A DNA stretch of 64,000 nt. Source: Halosimplex pelagicum. Its GTDB lineage: Archaea; Halobacteriota; Halobacteria; Halobacteriales; Haloarculaceae. The stretch covers positions 2,728,001-2,792,000 of the forward strand of contig NZ_CP058909.1 of the NCBI RefSeq assembly GCF_013415905.1, given 5' to 3'. Of this stretch, positions 9,312 to 16,341 are shown piece by piece (the stretch's first letter is position 1; every line of letters begins with the position of its first letter). The translations under genes were made by a program, and so were the position numbers. The notes beneath the pieces were generated by a model. That model saw nothing but the letters and a program-made list of their open reading frames with translations, ran no database searches and was not told where the DNA came from.

Positions 9312-10172
9312 TCAGTCGTACTCGTAGAACCCGCGCCCGGTCTTCTTGCCGAGGTCGCCGGCCTCGACCTTGCGCTTGAGGAGGTAGGCGGGCTGGTAGC
9401 GGTCGCCCAGCTCCTCGTGGAGCGTCTCGGTGGCGTGGAGACACACGTCGAGGCCGATGTGGTCGGCGAGTTCGAGCGGGCCCATCGGGACGTTCGTCCC
9501 GAGTTCCATCCCGCGGTCGATGTCTCCCTTCGCGGCGACGCCCTCGTCGTAGGCGCGGATCCCCTCGTTGATCCACGGCATGAGAATGCGGTTGGTCACG
9601 AAGCCGGGCTTGTCGTCGGCCTCCCAGGTCTCCTTGCCGAGCGCCTCGGCGAACTCGTGGGCGAACTCCACGACTGCGGGGTCGGTCTTCTCGCCGACGA
9701 CCACCTCGACGCCTTTCATCACCGGGACTGGGTTCATGAAGTGGAGTCCGACCACGTCGTCGGGCCGGTCGGTGGCGGCGGCGATGGTCGTGATCGAGAG
9801 CGTGCTGGTGTTCGTGGCGAGGGTCACGTCGTCGTCGGTCACGTCGTCGAGGTCGGCGAACACGTCGCGCTTGACCTCCACGTCCTCGACGACCGCCTCG
9901 ATCACGAGGTCAGCGTCGGCCAGGTCGGCTAGGTCCGTCGTGCCGGTCACCCGGTCGCGCATCGTCTCGGCCTCCCCCTCGGAGACGGTCCCCTTCTCGA
10001 CGAGGCGGTCGAGCCCGTCGGTCAGGTTCTCGATCCCTCCTTCGACGAGGTCGCCTTCCACGTCGCGGAGGACGACTTCGTAGCCCGACTGGGTGGCGAC
10101 CTGCGCGATTCCGCTCCCCATGGTGCCGGCGCCGACGACGCCGACGGTGTCGATGGCATCGAGTTCGCGCAT
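9312..10172 (-). CDS. hbd: 3-hydroxyacyl-CoA dehydrogenase
   Basis: A 286-residue single-function HAD. The Rossmann NAD motif VGVVGAGTMGSGIAQ is at the N-terminus, ADLVIEAVVEDVEVK follows, the catalytic His lies in GLHFMNPVPVMKGVEVV, and the C-terminal dimerisation domain contains GFVTNRILMPWINE and ends TGRGFYEYD. It oxidises (S)-3-hydroxyacyl-CoA to 3-oxoacyl-CoA with NAD. With the acyl-CoA dehydrogenase at 4.4-5.6 kb it supports a fatty-acid degradation role, although the two are not in one operon. Confidence 0.94.
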   Translation of the reverse strand: MRELDAIDTVGVVGAGTMGSGIAQVATQSGYEVVLRDVEGDLVEGGIENLTDGLDRLVEKGTVSEGEAETMRDRVTGTTDLADLADADLVIEAVVEDVEVKRDVFADLDDVTDDDVTLATNTSTLSITTIAAATDRPDDVVGLHFMNPVPVMKGVEVVVGEKTDPAVVEFAHEFAEALGKETWEADDKPGFVTNRILMPWINEGIRAYDEGVAAKGDIDRGMELGTNVPMGPLELADHIGLDVCLHATETLHEELGDRYQPAYLLKRKVEAGDLGKKTGRGFYEYD

Positions 10173-10345
10173 ACCCCTCCTCCGCCCGCCGTCCGCCTAA
10201 ACCTACTCCCGTTCGTCGTAGCACGCGCTCCGTGCCGGACCACAGTCAGATACTTGCCACGTACTTGCGGCGTCGCCACCGGATCCATCAGGTGACCCGA
10301 TTTCGGCCGTCCAAGCGCGTGCGAACGTCACGCACGCCTCAATCG

Positions 10346-10365
10346 TTTACTCGAACGGTAGTAAA
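10346..10365 (+). promoter_or_regulatory. TrmB-like operator upstream of fba-fbp
   Basis: The dyad TTTACT-N8-AGTAAA lies 17 bp upstream of the TATA box of fba. Read as TACT-N7-TAGTA it differs by one base from the Halobacterium TrmB consensus TACT-N7/8-GAGTA (recalled from the literature). Its position upstream of BRE/TATA is the one expected for activation, as described for gluconeogenic targets of TrmB. Binding itself is inference. Confidence 0.6.
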
Positions 10366-10382
10366 TAATGTCAGAAAGAAGA

Positions 10383-10388
10383 TATATA
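10383..10388 (+). promoter_or_regulatory. TATA box of fba-fbp operon
   Basis: TATATA preceded by a purine-rich BRE-like stretch. The fba ATG at 10416 lies about 30 bp downstream, so the transcript should be leaderless or nearly so. Confidence 0.7.
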
Positions 10389-10415
10389 CGTTCGGTCCGT
10401 GTACGCTTGTCCGTA

Positions 10416-11222
10416 ATGCGACCCATCGCAGACGCTCCGGTCACGCGGGACGGGAAAGTACTCGTTTTGGCGTACGACCACGGTATCGAGCACGGGCCGG
10501 TGGACTTCGACCCCCAGCCCGAGAGCGCGGACCCGGAACACGTCTTCGATGTCGCCACACACCCCGCCGTCACCTCGCTAGCGGTCGGCAAGGGCGTCGC
10601 CGAGGCCTACTACCCCTCCTACGAGGACGACGTGTCGCTGCTTGCCAAGCTCAACGGCACTTCCAACCTCTGGATGGGCGAGCCCGACAGCGCCGTCAAC
10701 TGCTCCGTCGAGTACGCCGCCGAGGAACTGGGCGCCGAGGCCGTCGGCTTCACCGTCTACCCCGGCGTCAACGGCGAGGTCGAGATGTTCGAGGAGTTCC
10801 GCGAGGTCCAGGAGAAGGCCCGCGAGTACGACCTGCCCGTCGTGATGTGGTCGTACGCCCGCGGCCAGGCCGTCAAGAACGACACCGGCGAGGAGACCAT
10901 CGCCTACGCCGCCCGGCTGGGGCTGGAACTCGGCGCCGACATTGCCAAGGTCAAGTACCCCGGCAGCCAGGAGGCCATGGAGACGGTCACCCGGATGGCC
11001 GGTCCGACGAAGGTGCTCATGTCCGGCGGTTCGAAGACCAGCGACCGCGAGTTCCTAGAGAGCGTCAAGAGCGTCATCGACGCCGGCGGCGCGGGCCTCG
11101 CCGTCGGCCGCAACGTCTGGCAGCGCGAGAACCCCCGCCGCATCCTCGACGCGCTGGAGGAAGTCATCTACGAGGAGGCCTCCGTCGACGAGGCCCTCGA
11201 CGCGGCCGCACCCAAGCCATGA
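10416..11222 (+). CDS. fba: class I fructose-bisphosphate aldolase, archaeal DhnA type
   Basis: A 268-residue TIM barrel of the archaeal DhnA aldolase family. It begins RPIADAPVTRDGKVLVLAYDHGIEHGP; the Schiff-base Lys is most likely Lys178 in DIAKVKYPG, matching the position in the Thermoproteus enzyme; the phosphate-binding region is VLMSGGSKTS and GGAGLAVGRNVWQ. It interconverts fructose 1,6-bisphosphate with the two triose phosphates. The related 2-amino-3,7-dideoxyheptulosonate synthase is the alternative, but the overlap with an FBPase gene argues for the sugar pathway. The ATG at 10416 was chosen because it fits the TATA spacing; an upstream in-frame ATG at 10368 lies before the TATA box. 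Overlaps fbp by 4 bp. Confidence 0.9.
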   Translation: MRPIADAPVTRDGKVLVLAYDHGIEHGPVDFDPQPESADPEHVFDVATHPAVTSLAVGKGVAEAYYPSYEDDVSLLAKLNGTSNLWMGEPDSAVNCSVEYAAEELGAEAVGFTVYPGVNGEVEMFEEFREVQEKAREYDLPVVMWSYARGQAVKNDTGEETIAYAARLGLELGADIAKVKYPGSQEAMETVTRMAGPTKVLMSGGSKTSDREFLESVKSVIDAGGAGLAVGRNVWQRENPRRILDALEEVIYEEASVDEALDAAAPKP

Positions 11223-12115
11223 GCAAGCAGCTCCCACCGTCGGCCGACTGGGTTGGCCATCCGACCGTCGACGCCGTCTTCGACGTGGTCCGGGACACCG
11301 CCAGCGAGGTCCGCGAGGCGCTGCCCGAACGCCGGGCGTACGTCGAGGGCCACAACCCCAGCGGCGAGAAGGTCCGCGCCGCCGACGAGTACGCCGACGA
11401 GCTGTTCTGCGAGCGCCTGCTCGCGCTCGATTCGGTCGGGAGCTACGCCTCCGAGGAGCGTCAGTCCGCGCAGACCGACGACGACGGCGGCGAGTACCAC
11501 CTCGCCCTCGACCCGCTCGACGGCTCCTCGAACCTCACCTCGAACAACCCGATGGGCACCATCGTCAGCGTCTACGACGAGCCGGTCCCGACCACCGGCG
11601 ACCACCTCGTCGCCGCCGCGTTCGTCCTCTACGGCCCCAACACCACGATGGTCGTCTCCGACGGCGACACCGTCGACGAGTACCTTATCGAGGACGACGG
11701 CGACGAGGGCCGCAAACTCCTCCGCGAGGGGCTCACCCTGCCCGACGACTCGACCGTCTACGCCTTCGGCGGTCGCCGCCCGGACTGGACCGACGGCGTC
11801 ACCGCGGCAGTCGAGGACCTGGAGGCCGACCGGCTGAAACTCCGCTACGGCGGCGCGTTCATCGCCGACGTGATGCAGGTGCTCACCCACGGCGGCGTCT
11901 TCGCCTATCCCGAACTCGCCGACGCGCCCGAGGGCAAGCTCCGCTACTGCTTCGAGTGCGCCCCCGTCGGCTTCGTCGTCGAGGCCGCCGGCGGCCGCGT
12001 CTCCGACGGCTACGGCGACCTCTTCGAGACCGACCCCGACCGGCTCCACCAGCGCAGCCCCGTGTATCTCGGGAACGCCGAACTCGTGGACCGGGTCGAA
12101 GCGAAACTGTCGTAG
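11219..12115 (+). CDS. fbp: fructose-1,6-bisphosphatase
   Basis: A 298-residue member of the Li+-sensitive phosphatase superfamily. The metal-binding motif DPLDGSSN starts at Asp98, and the acidic EYADE and SEER segments earlier contribute the other ligands. A second signature, CAPVGFVVEAAGG, lies near the C-terminus. It dephosphorylates fructose 1,6-bisphosphate, the committed step of gluconeogenesis. Its ATG overlaps the fba stop (ATGA), so the two are translationally coupled and share the promoter at 10383. The same aldolase-phosphatase pairing is known in Halobacterium. Confidence 0.92.
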   Translation: MSKQLPPSADWVGHPTVDAVFDVVRDTASEVREALPERRAYVEGHNPSGEKVRAADEYADELFCERLLALDSVGSYASEERQSAQTDDDGGEYHLALDPLDGSSNLTSNNPMGTIVSVYDEPVPTTGDHLVAAAFVLYGPNTTMVVSDGDTVDEYLIEDDGDEGRKLLREGLTLPDDSTVYAFGGRRPDWTDGVTAAVEDLEADRLKLRYGGAFIADVMQVLTHGGVFAYPELADAPEGKLRYCFECAPVGFVVEAAGGRVSDGYGDLFETDPDRLHQRSPVYLGNAELVDRVEAKLS

Positions 12116-12179
12116 CGGCGGACGGGTCAGCGGCCCTCTCGCCACAACGCCTATCCTTCTGTGCTCACATCGTACACAT

Positions 12180-12494
12180 ATGGGGTCGAGCGACAAGCGG
12201 CGGGTACAGTTCCGGGCGTCCGAGGACCTCGTCGAGCGCACGGACGCGCTGGCGACGGTGCTGGAGACCGACCGGACCGACGTGCTCACGACCGCGCTCC
12301 GCGAGTACCTCCGTGAGGCGAGCCACGACGACGACCTCGTCCAGGAGATCGCCGACGCGTACTACGGCGACGATATCAGTTTCGAGCAGTTGCGTGGGCT
12401 GGTCGGCCACGAGGCGGCGGCGAACTTCCGGGTTCTCAAGGAGCGGCTCGACGAGGAGTTCGTCGCGGCGACGGCGGACGAACTCGACGGATGA
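12180..12494 (+). CDS. ribbon-helix-helix antitoxin-like protein
   Basis: A 104-residue protein. The first 45 residues (KRRVQFRASEDLVERTDALA, then LETDRTDVLTTALREYL) are a CopG/Arc-type ribbon-helix-helix DNA-binding domain; the rest is acidic and likely binds the partner. It overlaps the next gene by 4 bp (ATGA), a layout typical of antitoxin-toxin pairs in which the antitoxin also represses the operon. The start is the ATG at 12180. Confidence 0.82.
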   Translation: MGSSDKRRVQFRASEDLVERTDALATVLETDRTDVLTTALREYLREASHDDDLVQEIADAYYGDDISFEQLRGLVGHEAAANFRVLKERLDEEFVAATADELDG

Positions 12495-13006
12495 CGCGAC
12501 TCGTCGCCGACACCTCCGCGCTGGTCAGCCTCGGCGTCGTCGCTGGCGGGAACCCGGATCCGCTGGAGATCCTGCTCGACGACCACACAGTACTGGCGCC
12601 CGAGCGCGTCGTCGAGGAACTCGAATCGGTCGGCGAGTACGACGACGAGTCGGCCGTCGCGGCGGAGGCGGTGCTGGACAGACGTGACTCGATCGCCGTC
12701 GAAGCGGTCGCCCTCGACGATTCGTTTCCGCTCGACGACGGGGAGAACGCCGCCATCTCGCTCGCGAACGACCGCAGTGCCGACCAGTTTCTCTGCGACG
12801 AGTTCAACTCGGTCGCGCTCGTCCACGCGTCGCTGGTAGATTCGCGGCTCGTGACGACGCCGCTCTTGCTCACCGCGCTCGTCCGGAACGGGCGGATCGA
12901 CACGGGCGACGCCGAGCGCCTGCTGGACCGCATCGGCGAGGCCCGAAGTTGGGACGGGAACAGCTACGTCCAGCGTGCGCGCGAGACGCTCGACGCCGAG
13001 TCCTGA
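12491..13006 (+). CDS. PIN-domain toxin-like protein
   Basis: A 171-residue PIN-fold protein. The first acidic residue is in RLVADTSALVSLG, a second group in VVEELESVGE, and the later acidic centre is QFLCDEFNSVALV. These fit the divalent-metal site of PIN ribonucleases of the longer COG2405-like type rather than the short classical VapC. Coupled by ATGA overlap to the ribbon-helix-helix gene, so most likely a type II toxin. Its stop codon abuts the stop of the convergent surface-protein gene with no gap. Confidence 0.78.
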   Translation: MTRLVADTSALVSLGVVAGGNPDPLEILLDDHTVLAPERVVEELESVGEYDDESAVAAEAVLDRRDSIAVEAVALDDSFPLDDGENAAISLANDRSADQFLCDEFNSVALVHASLVDSRLVTTPLLLTALVRNGRIDTGDAERLLDRIGEARSWDGNSYVQRARETLDAES

Positions 13007-15484
13007 TCACCCGTTCGCGCTCTCGCCGCCGACCTTTCCGAGGACGAACCGCAGGAGCACCACGACGAGTCCCAGCCCCAGCAGGCCGCCGAGCGCCATC
13101 CCGATGAGCCGCAACGGGAGGAAGGACAAGAACGACAGGAACGAGAGCAGGCCGCCTCCACCGCCGACGACGACGGGGCCGGCCTGGGTACCGTTGACCA
13201 TCACGGTGTGGTTGCCCTCGGTGGCGAACTGCGTGGAGAACTGCACACCGCGCTGCTCGCCCGCGGGCACCGCGACGGTCTCAGTGCCGACGAACGAGAC
13301 GTTCATGCCCTGGAGCGTCTGTAACCCGGCCGTGTAGGTGCCGTCGGCGTCGCCCTCGTTCGCGAGCGTGACGTTGACCGCGACCGACTCGTTGACCGCG
13401 ACGGCCGTCCGGTTGACCGTGACGTTGCTGACGAAGATGGTCGCCTCGCCCGACGGTTCGTCGTCGCCCGACGCCGTCTCGTTGCCGCTCGTCCCGTTCG
13501 CAGCGGTGCCGTTCCCGGCCGTACCGTTCCCGGTGGTGCCGTTGGCGGCCGTTCCGTTGCCCGCGGTGCCGTTCGCGTCGGCCAGCGCCGGGTCGGTCGA
13601 CAGCGAGAACACCGAGAGGCCGGGGGAGTCGACGCGATAGCGGACGTGCGCCTCGTCGCTCTCGGCCACACTGGTTCCGATCGCCGACCAGTCGCCGTCG
13701 GAGAGCCGGTACACCGTGAGGTTCGCCGGATCGAGACCGTGCGCGTCGAGGTACGGTCGGCGGACGGACAGGTCGTAGGTCACGCCGTCGACGGCGTCGT
13801 CGGTGACCGAGTGCTGGACCGTGACGGTCGCGGCGGCGGTCGCCCCGTCGGGACCGCTCAGGGCCGCGCCGGTCCGTTCGCGGGCGACGACGGTCGCCGT
13901 GAGGTTCGTGTCGGCGGCGGCGTCGAAGCGCAGGCGCTCGACGGAGACGTTCGCCGTCGCGACGACGGGACTCGACGCGTTCTCGGGGACGGTCACGGTC
14001 GTCCCCGCGGCGGCGCGGCGGACCGTGACGGACGAACTCGCCGTCCCCGCCCGCCCGTCCTGCAGCGATTCGACGCCGACCGTCGGCCAGTCGGTCCCGT
14101 TCCCGTCGCCCTCCGCGTCGGGCTCGGACTCGCCGACGAACGTCTCGCGGGCGGCGCCGTCGACGGCGAACTCCTCCGTGTGTTCGACGCCTTTGGCGTC
14201 GGTCGCGCGGACGATCACCGTCGTGCGGTTGCCGGCGATGGCGACCTCGCGGTCGAACTCGACGCGCTGGCGGCGCGAGCCCGAGTGGACGACCTGGTAG
14301 TCGAGGGTCTCGCCGGTGGTCGCCACTCTGGTCTCGACGACGAGGCGCTCGGTGACGCCCTCGAAGGCGGTGCCGGCGAGGAAGAGCCGCTCGTCGTTCA
14401 ACACGACGGTGCGGTCGCGGTCGACGGCGATCGTCGGCGCCACGTCCCGTTTCGGCTGAGGGACTCGCTCGATCGGGACCGTCCGGGTCGTCGTCTTGCC
14501 CGCCGCGTCCGTGACCGAGATCGTCGCCTCGTACGTGCCGGGGAAGAGGGTGTACAGCGACTCGTTAAACGACATCGAGAGCCGGTCGGGGTCGGGCGCC
14601 CCCGAGTCGCCGGCGGTGATCATCGACTCGTTGGTAACGTTGCCGTCGGGGCCCCGGAGCGTCAAGTTGGCCGACCGCACTCCCACGTCGTCCCGGAAGG
14701 TCCCGGTGAGGTAGACCTTGTTGCGCGTCGTCCGGTTGGGGACCGGTTCGACTGAGACCGACGGGGCGCGCCGGTCCTCGACGGTGACCGCGAAGGTGTA
14801 GACCCGGGTATTCCCGAACTCGTCGGTGGCGGTGAGCCTGAACTCGTTGGTTCCGTCGCCGTTCGCGGCGTAGCCGAGCAGCATCTCGACAGAGAAGTTC
14901 TCGCCGACATCGCGGACCACGCGCGCCGAGCGGTCGCCGCCGAACGTCCGGGTGAGCCGGAGCTTCTCGACGCCGGCGGACTCGATGATGTTTCCGGCGA
15001 TGGTGACCCGCGAGCCGTTGGAGGTCCCGTTGCCGATGGACTTCCACGGCGCTGTCTCGTAGGGGCTGGTCAGGTAGACGTGGGGTGCCTCGGTGTCCTT
15101 CTCGACGGTGAACGTCGTGGCGTTGACCGCTCCCGCGTCGTCGGTGACGATGACCCGGATCTCGTTCTCACCGTTGGACAGCGATGGCTCGACCGTCTCC
15201 GTGACGCTGCGCCCGTCGACGGGGACCGACTCAACGAACTCCCCGTTGACGCGGACGACGATCTCCGAGAGTTCGGTCCCGTTGATCGCGACATCGCCGA
15301 CGCTCGCGTTCACCGTGATGTCCACGTCCGTTCCGGCCTCGTACGTGTCTCCGTCGGCCACGTCGGTCGACCGGATCGTGACGTCGACCGCCGGCTTCGC
15401 GCTGGCCGCGCCGCCGGCGGCGACCGTCGGCGCCGCGACCGACACGAGAACCAACAGCACCAGCGAGAGTGACCGGTAACGCAT
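13007..15484 (-). CDS. large secreted or membrane-anchored surface protein with Ig-like repeats
   Basis: An 825-residue protein starting at the ATG at 15484. Residues 1-23 form a Sec signal peptide (LSLVLLVLVSVAAPTVAA). Next come several Ig/cadherin-like beta domains with recurrent patterns such as VTIAGNIIES, RTVPIERV and TVTVEDRRAPSVSV, then a Thr/Asn-rich linker with seven N-glycosylation sequons (residues about 636-668), another CARDB-like domain, and a C-terminal helix (about 780-815) with a short charged tail. It is anchored in the membrane with the bulk outside. Function is structural or adhesive by inference. An upstream continuous reading frame to 15841 runs into the IS element and is not part of the gene. 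Confidence 0.85.
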   Translation of the reverse strand: MRYRSLSLVLLVLVSVAAPTVAAGGAASAKPAVDVTIRSTDVADGDTYEAGTDVDITVNASVGDVAINGTELSEIVVRVNGEFVESVPVDGRSVTETVEPSLSNGENEIRVIVTDDAGAVNATTFTVEKDTEAPHVYLTSPYETAPWKSIGNGTSNGSRVTIAGNIIESAGVEKLRLTRTFGGDRSARVVRDVGENFSVEMLLGYAANGDGTNEFRLTATDEFGNTRVYTFAVTVEDRRAPSVSVEPVPNRTTRNKVYLTGTFRDDVGVRSANLTLRGPDGNVTNESMITAGDSGAPDPDRLSMSFNESLYTLFPGTYEATISVTDAAGKTTTRTVPIERVPQPKRDVAPTIAVDRDRTVVLNDERLFLAGTAFEGVTERLVVETRVATTGETLDYQVVHSGSRRQRVEFDREVAIAGNRTTVIVRATDAKGVEHTEEFAVDGAARETFVGESEPDAEGDGNGTDWPTVGVESLQDGRAGTASSSVTVRRAAAGTTVTVPENASSPVVATANVSVERLRFDAAADTNLTATVVARERTGAALSGPDGATAAATVTVQHSVTDDAVDGVTYDLSVRRPYLDAHGLDPANLTVYRLSDGDWSAIGTSVAESDEAHVRYRVDSPGLSVFSLSTDPALADANGTAGNGTAANGTTGNGTAGNGTAANGTSGNETASGDDEPSGEATIFVSNVTVNRTAVAVNESVAVNVTLANEGDADGTYTAGLQTLQGMNVSFVGTETVAVPAGEQRGVQFSTQFATEGNHTVMVNGTQAGPVVVGGGGGLLSFLSFLSFLPLRLIGMALGGLLGLGLVVVLLRFVLGKVGGESANG
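13478..13575 (-). repeat. tandem N-glycosylation sequon tract
   Basis: About seven near-tandem short units encoding NGTA, NGTT, NGTS and NETA inside the surface protein. The DNA alternates gccgttcc/gtgccgtt-like units of 12-15 bp. Each Asn-X-Thr is a potential haloarchaeal AglB site, so this is a probable heavily glycosylated linker. Such tracts can change length by slippage. Confidence 0.8.
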
Positions 15485-15597
15485 TGGCGCGACCTTCGCC
15501 GTTGTCCTACTTACCCGTTCGTCCGCGGCTATCAAGTTTGAAATCCCGGTGGGTCCCCGCTGCCGTCCGACGAGGGGAGGGGTTCCACCCCCTCGAC

Positions 15598-15612
15598 GGT
15601 AGTGTTTAGTTA
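15598..15612 (+). repeat. left terminal inverted repeat of the IS
   Basis: Sequence GGTAGTGTTTAGTTA. It differs from the right repeat only at the fourth base, and it contains the transposase TAA stop. Confidence 0.9.
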
Positions 15613-16241
15613 GCAGCATTGTGCCAGCGAGCGAAACTCTGCAACCAATTTTCGGCTGTTTTCGGTTCAACGTGGCTGAAGCAGTTTGAAAATGATGAGG
15701 TTCGGCGCTTGAGCTCTCGAAAGATCCGTTCGACAGCGTTCCGATTTCCGTGGCGACGCATCTGAAATCGGAGCCCAGCTCGTTGGAGTGCAGTTTGGAG
15801 GTGTTGAGCCCCATCAACGAGAAAGACCGCAGTTTCGACATCGTGTTTTTGACGCAGTTCGCGCAGGAAGATCTCGGTCAGAGCGGTCGTCGTCGTTGAA
15901 AAGAGGCGGACGTGAAGCAGTTCATTCGTCGCTGGATCAGCGGCGGCGTACAGCCAGAACTGCTGATCGTTGATCCGAATCACCGTCTCGTCAAGCGCGA
16001 CTTGATTCGGAGATCGACCAGATTCGGGCTGTAGATCGGCTTTCTGCACCCAATCGTGGACTGCCTTCCGACTGCGTTGGACACCCAGACAGTCGAGCAA
16101 TTCGACGGTATTCGACAGCGACAGTCCCGCAACGTGCGATTGAATACCGAGCGCCATTGCCGGCTCGGGTGTCCGCTCGCGCTCCACAAAATCCAAATCG
16201 ATCCAGTCTCTACGACCGGTGAGGCGGGCGATTTCTGGCAT
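15606..16241 (-). CDS. IS6-family transposase, haloarchaeal ISH15-like
   Basis: A 211-residue DDE transposase starting at the ATG at 16241 (MPEIARLTGRRDW). The catalytic residues are visible in ALDETVIRIND, VFLVDGAQ and NAVERIFRELKRRT, and the family hallmarks GLSLSNTVELL and AVHDWVQKAD are present. The sequence is full length with no frameshift, so the element may still be active. An upstream in-frame GTG at 16268 would add nine residues, but the family normally starts at this Met. Codon use is more AT-rich than in the neighbouring genes, as expected for a transferred element. Confidence 0.93.
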   Translation of the reverse strand: MPEIARLTGRRDWIDLDFVERERTPEPAMALGIQSHVAGLSLSNTVELLDCLGVQRSRKAVHDWVQKADLQPESGRSPNQVALDETVIRINDQQFWLYAAADPATNELLHVRLFSTTTTALTEIFLRELRQKHDVETAVFLVDGAQHLQTALQRAGLRFQMRRHGNRNAVERIFRELKRRTSSFSNCFSHVEPKTAENWLQSFARWHNAAN

Positions 16242-16278
16242 AGGCACCAAGAAATCACACCGCCTCACCTTTCACGCG

Positions 16279-16293
16279 TAACTAAACACGACC
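16279..16293 (-). repeat. right terminal inverted repeat of the IS
   Basis: On the minus strand it reads GGTCGTGTTTAGTTA, matching the left end at 14 of 15 positions. The target duplication CCCTCGAC follows immediately. Confidence 0.9.
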
Positions 16294-16307
16294 CCCTCGA
16301 CGGGGCG

Positions 16308-16318
16308 GCATATTTTAC
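16308..16318 (+). promoter_or_regulatory. TATA box of the carboxyltransferase gene
   Basis: The AT-rich element CATATTTTACC lies about 28 bp before the ATG at 16342, consistent with a leaderless transcript. The IS target duplication ends only about 7 bp upstream, so the insertion abuts the BRE region of this promoter. Confidence 0.6.
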
Positions 16319-16341
16319 CGCTAGCGTGCGACGGGACTGGT

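Larger units (their letters stand above)
15598..16293 (-). mobile_element. intact IS6-family insertion sequence
   Basis: A 696-bp element. Both ends carry 15-bp terminal inverted repeats (15598-15612 and 16279-16293, 14 of 15 matching). They are flanked by perfect 8-bp direct repeats CCCTCGAC at 15590-15597 and 16294-16301, the duplication size expected for IS6. It holds one uninterrupted transposase whose stop codon lies inside the left repeat. It sits 106 bp upstream of the surface-protein start and just upstream of the carboxyltransferase promoter. The perfect duplication suggests a recent, unrearranged insertion. Confidence 0.92.

Noticed and set aside
15587-16303. 13-bp direct repeats around the IS as the target duplication
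   Set aside because: Once the 15-bp terminal repeats are set, the true target duplication is the inner 8 bp, CCCTCGAC. The extra matching bases come from the repeat ends and host sequence.
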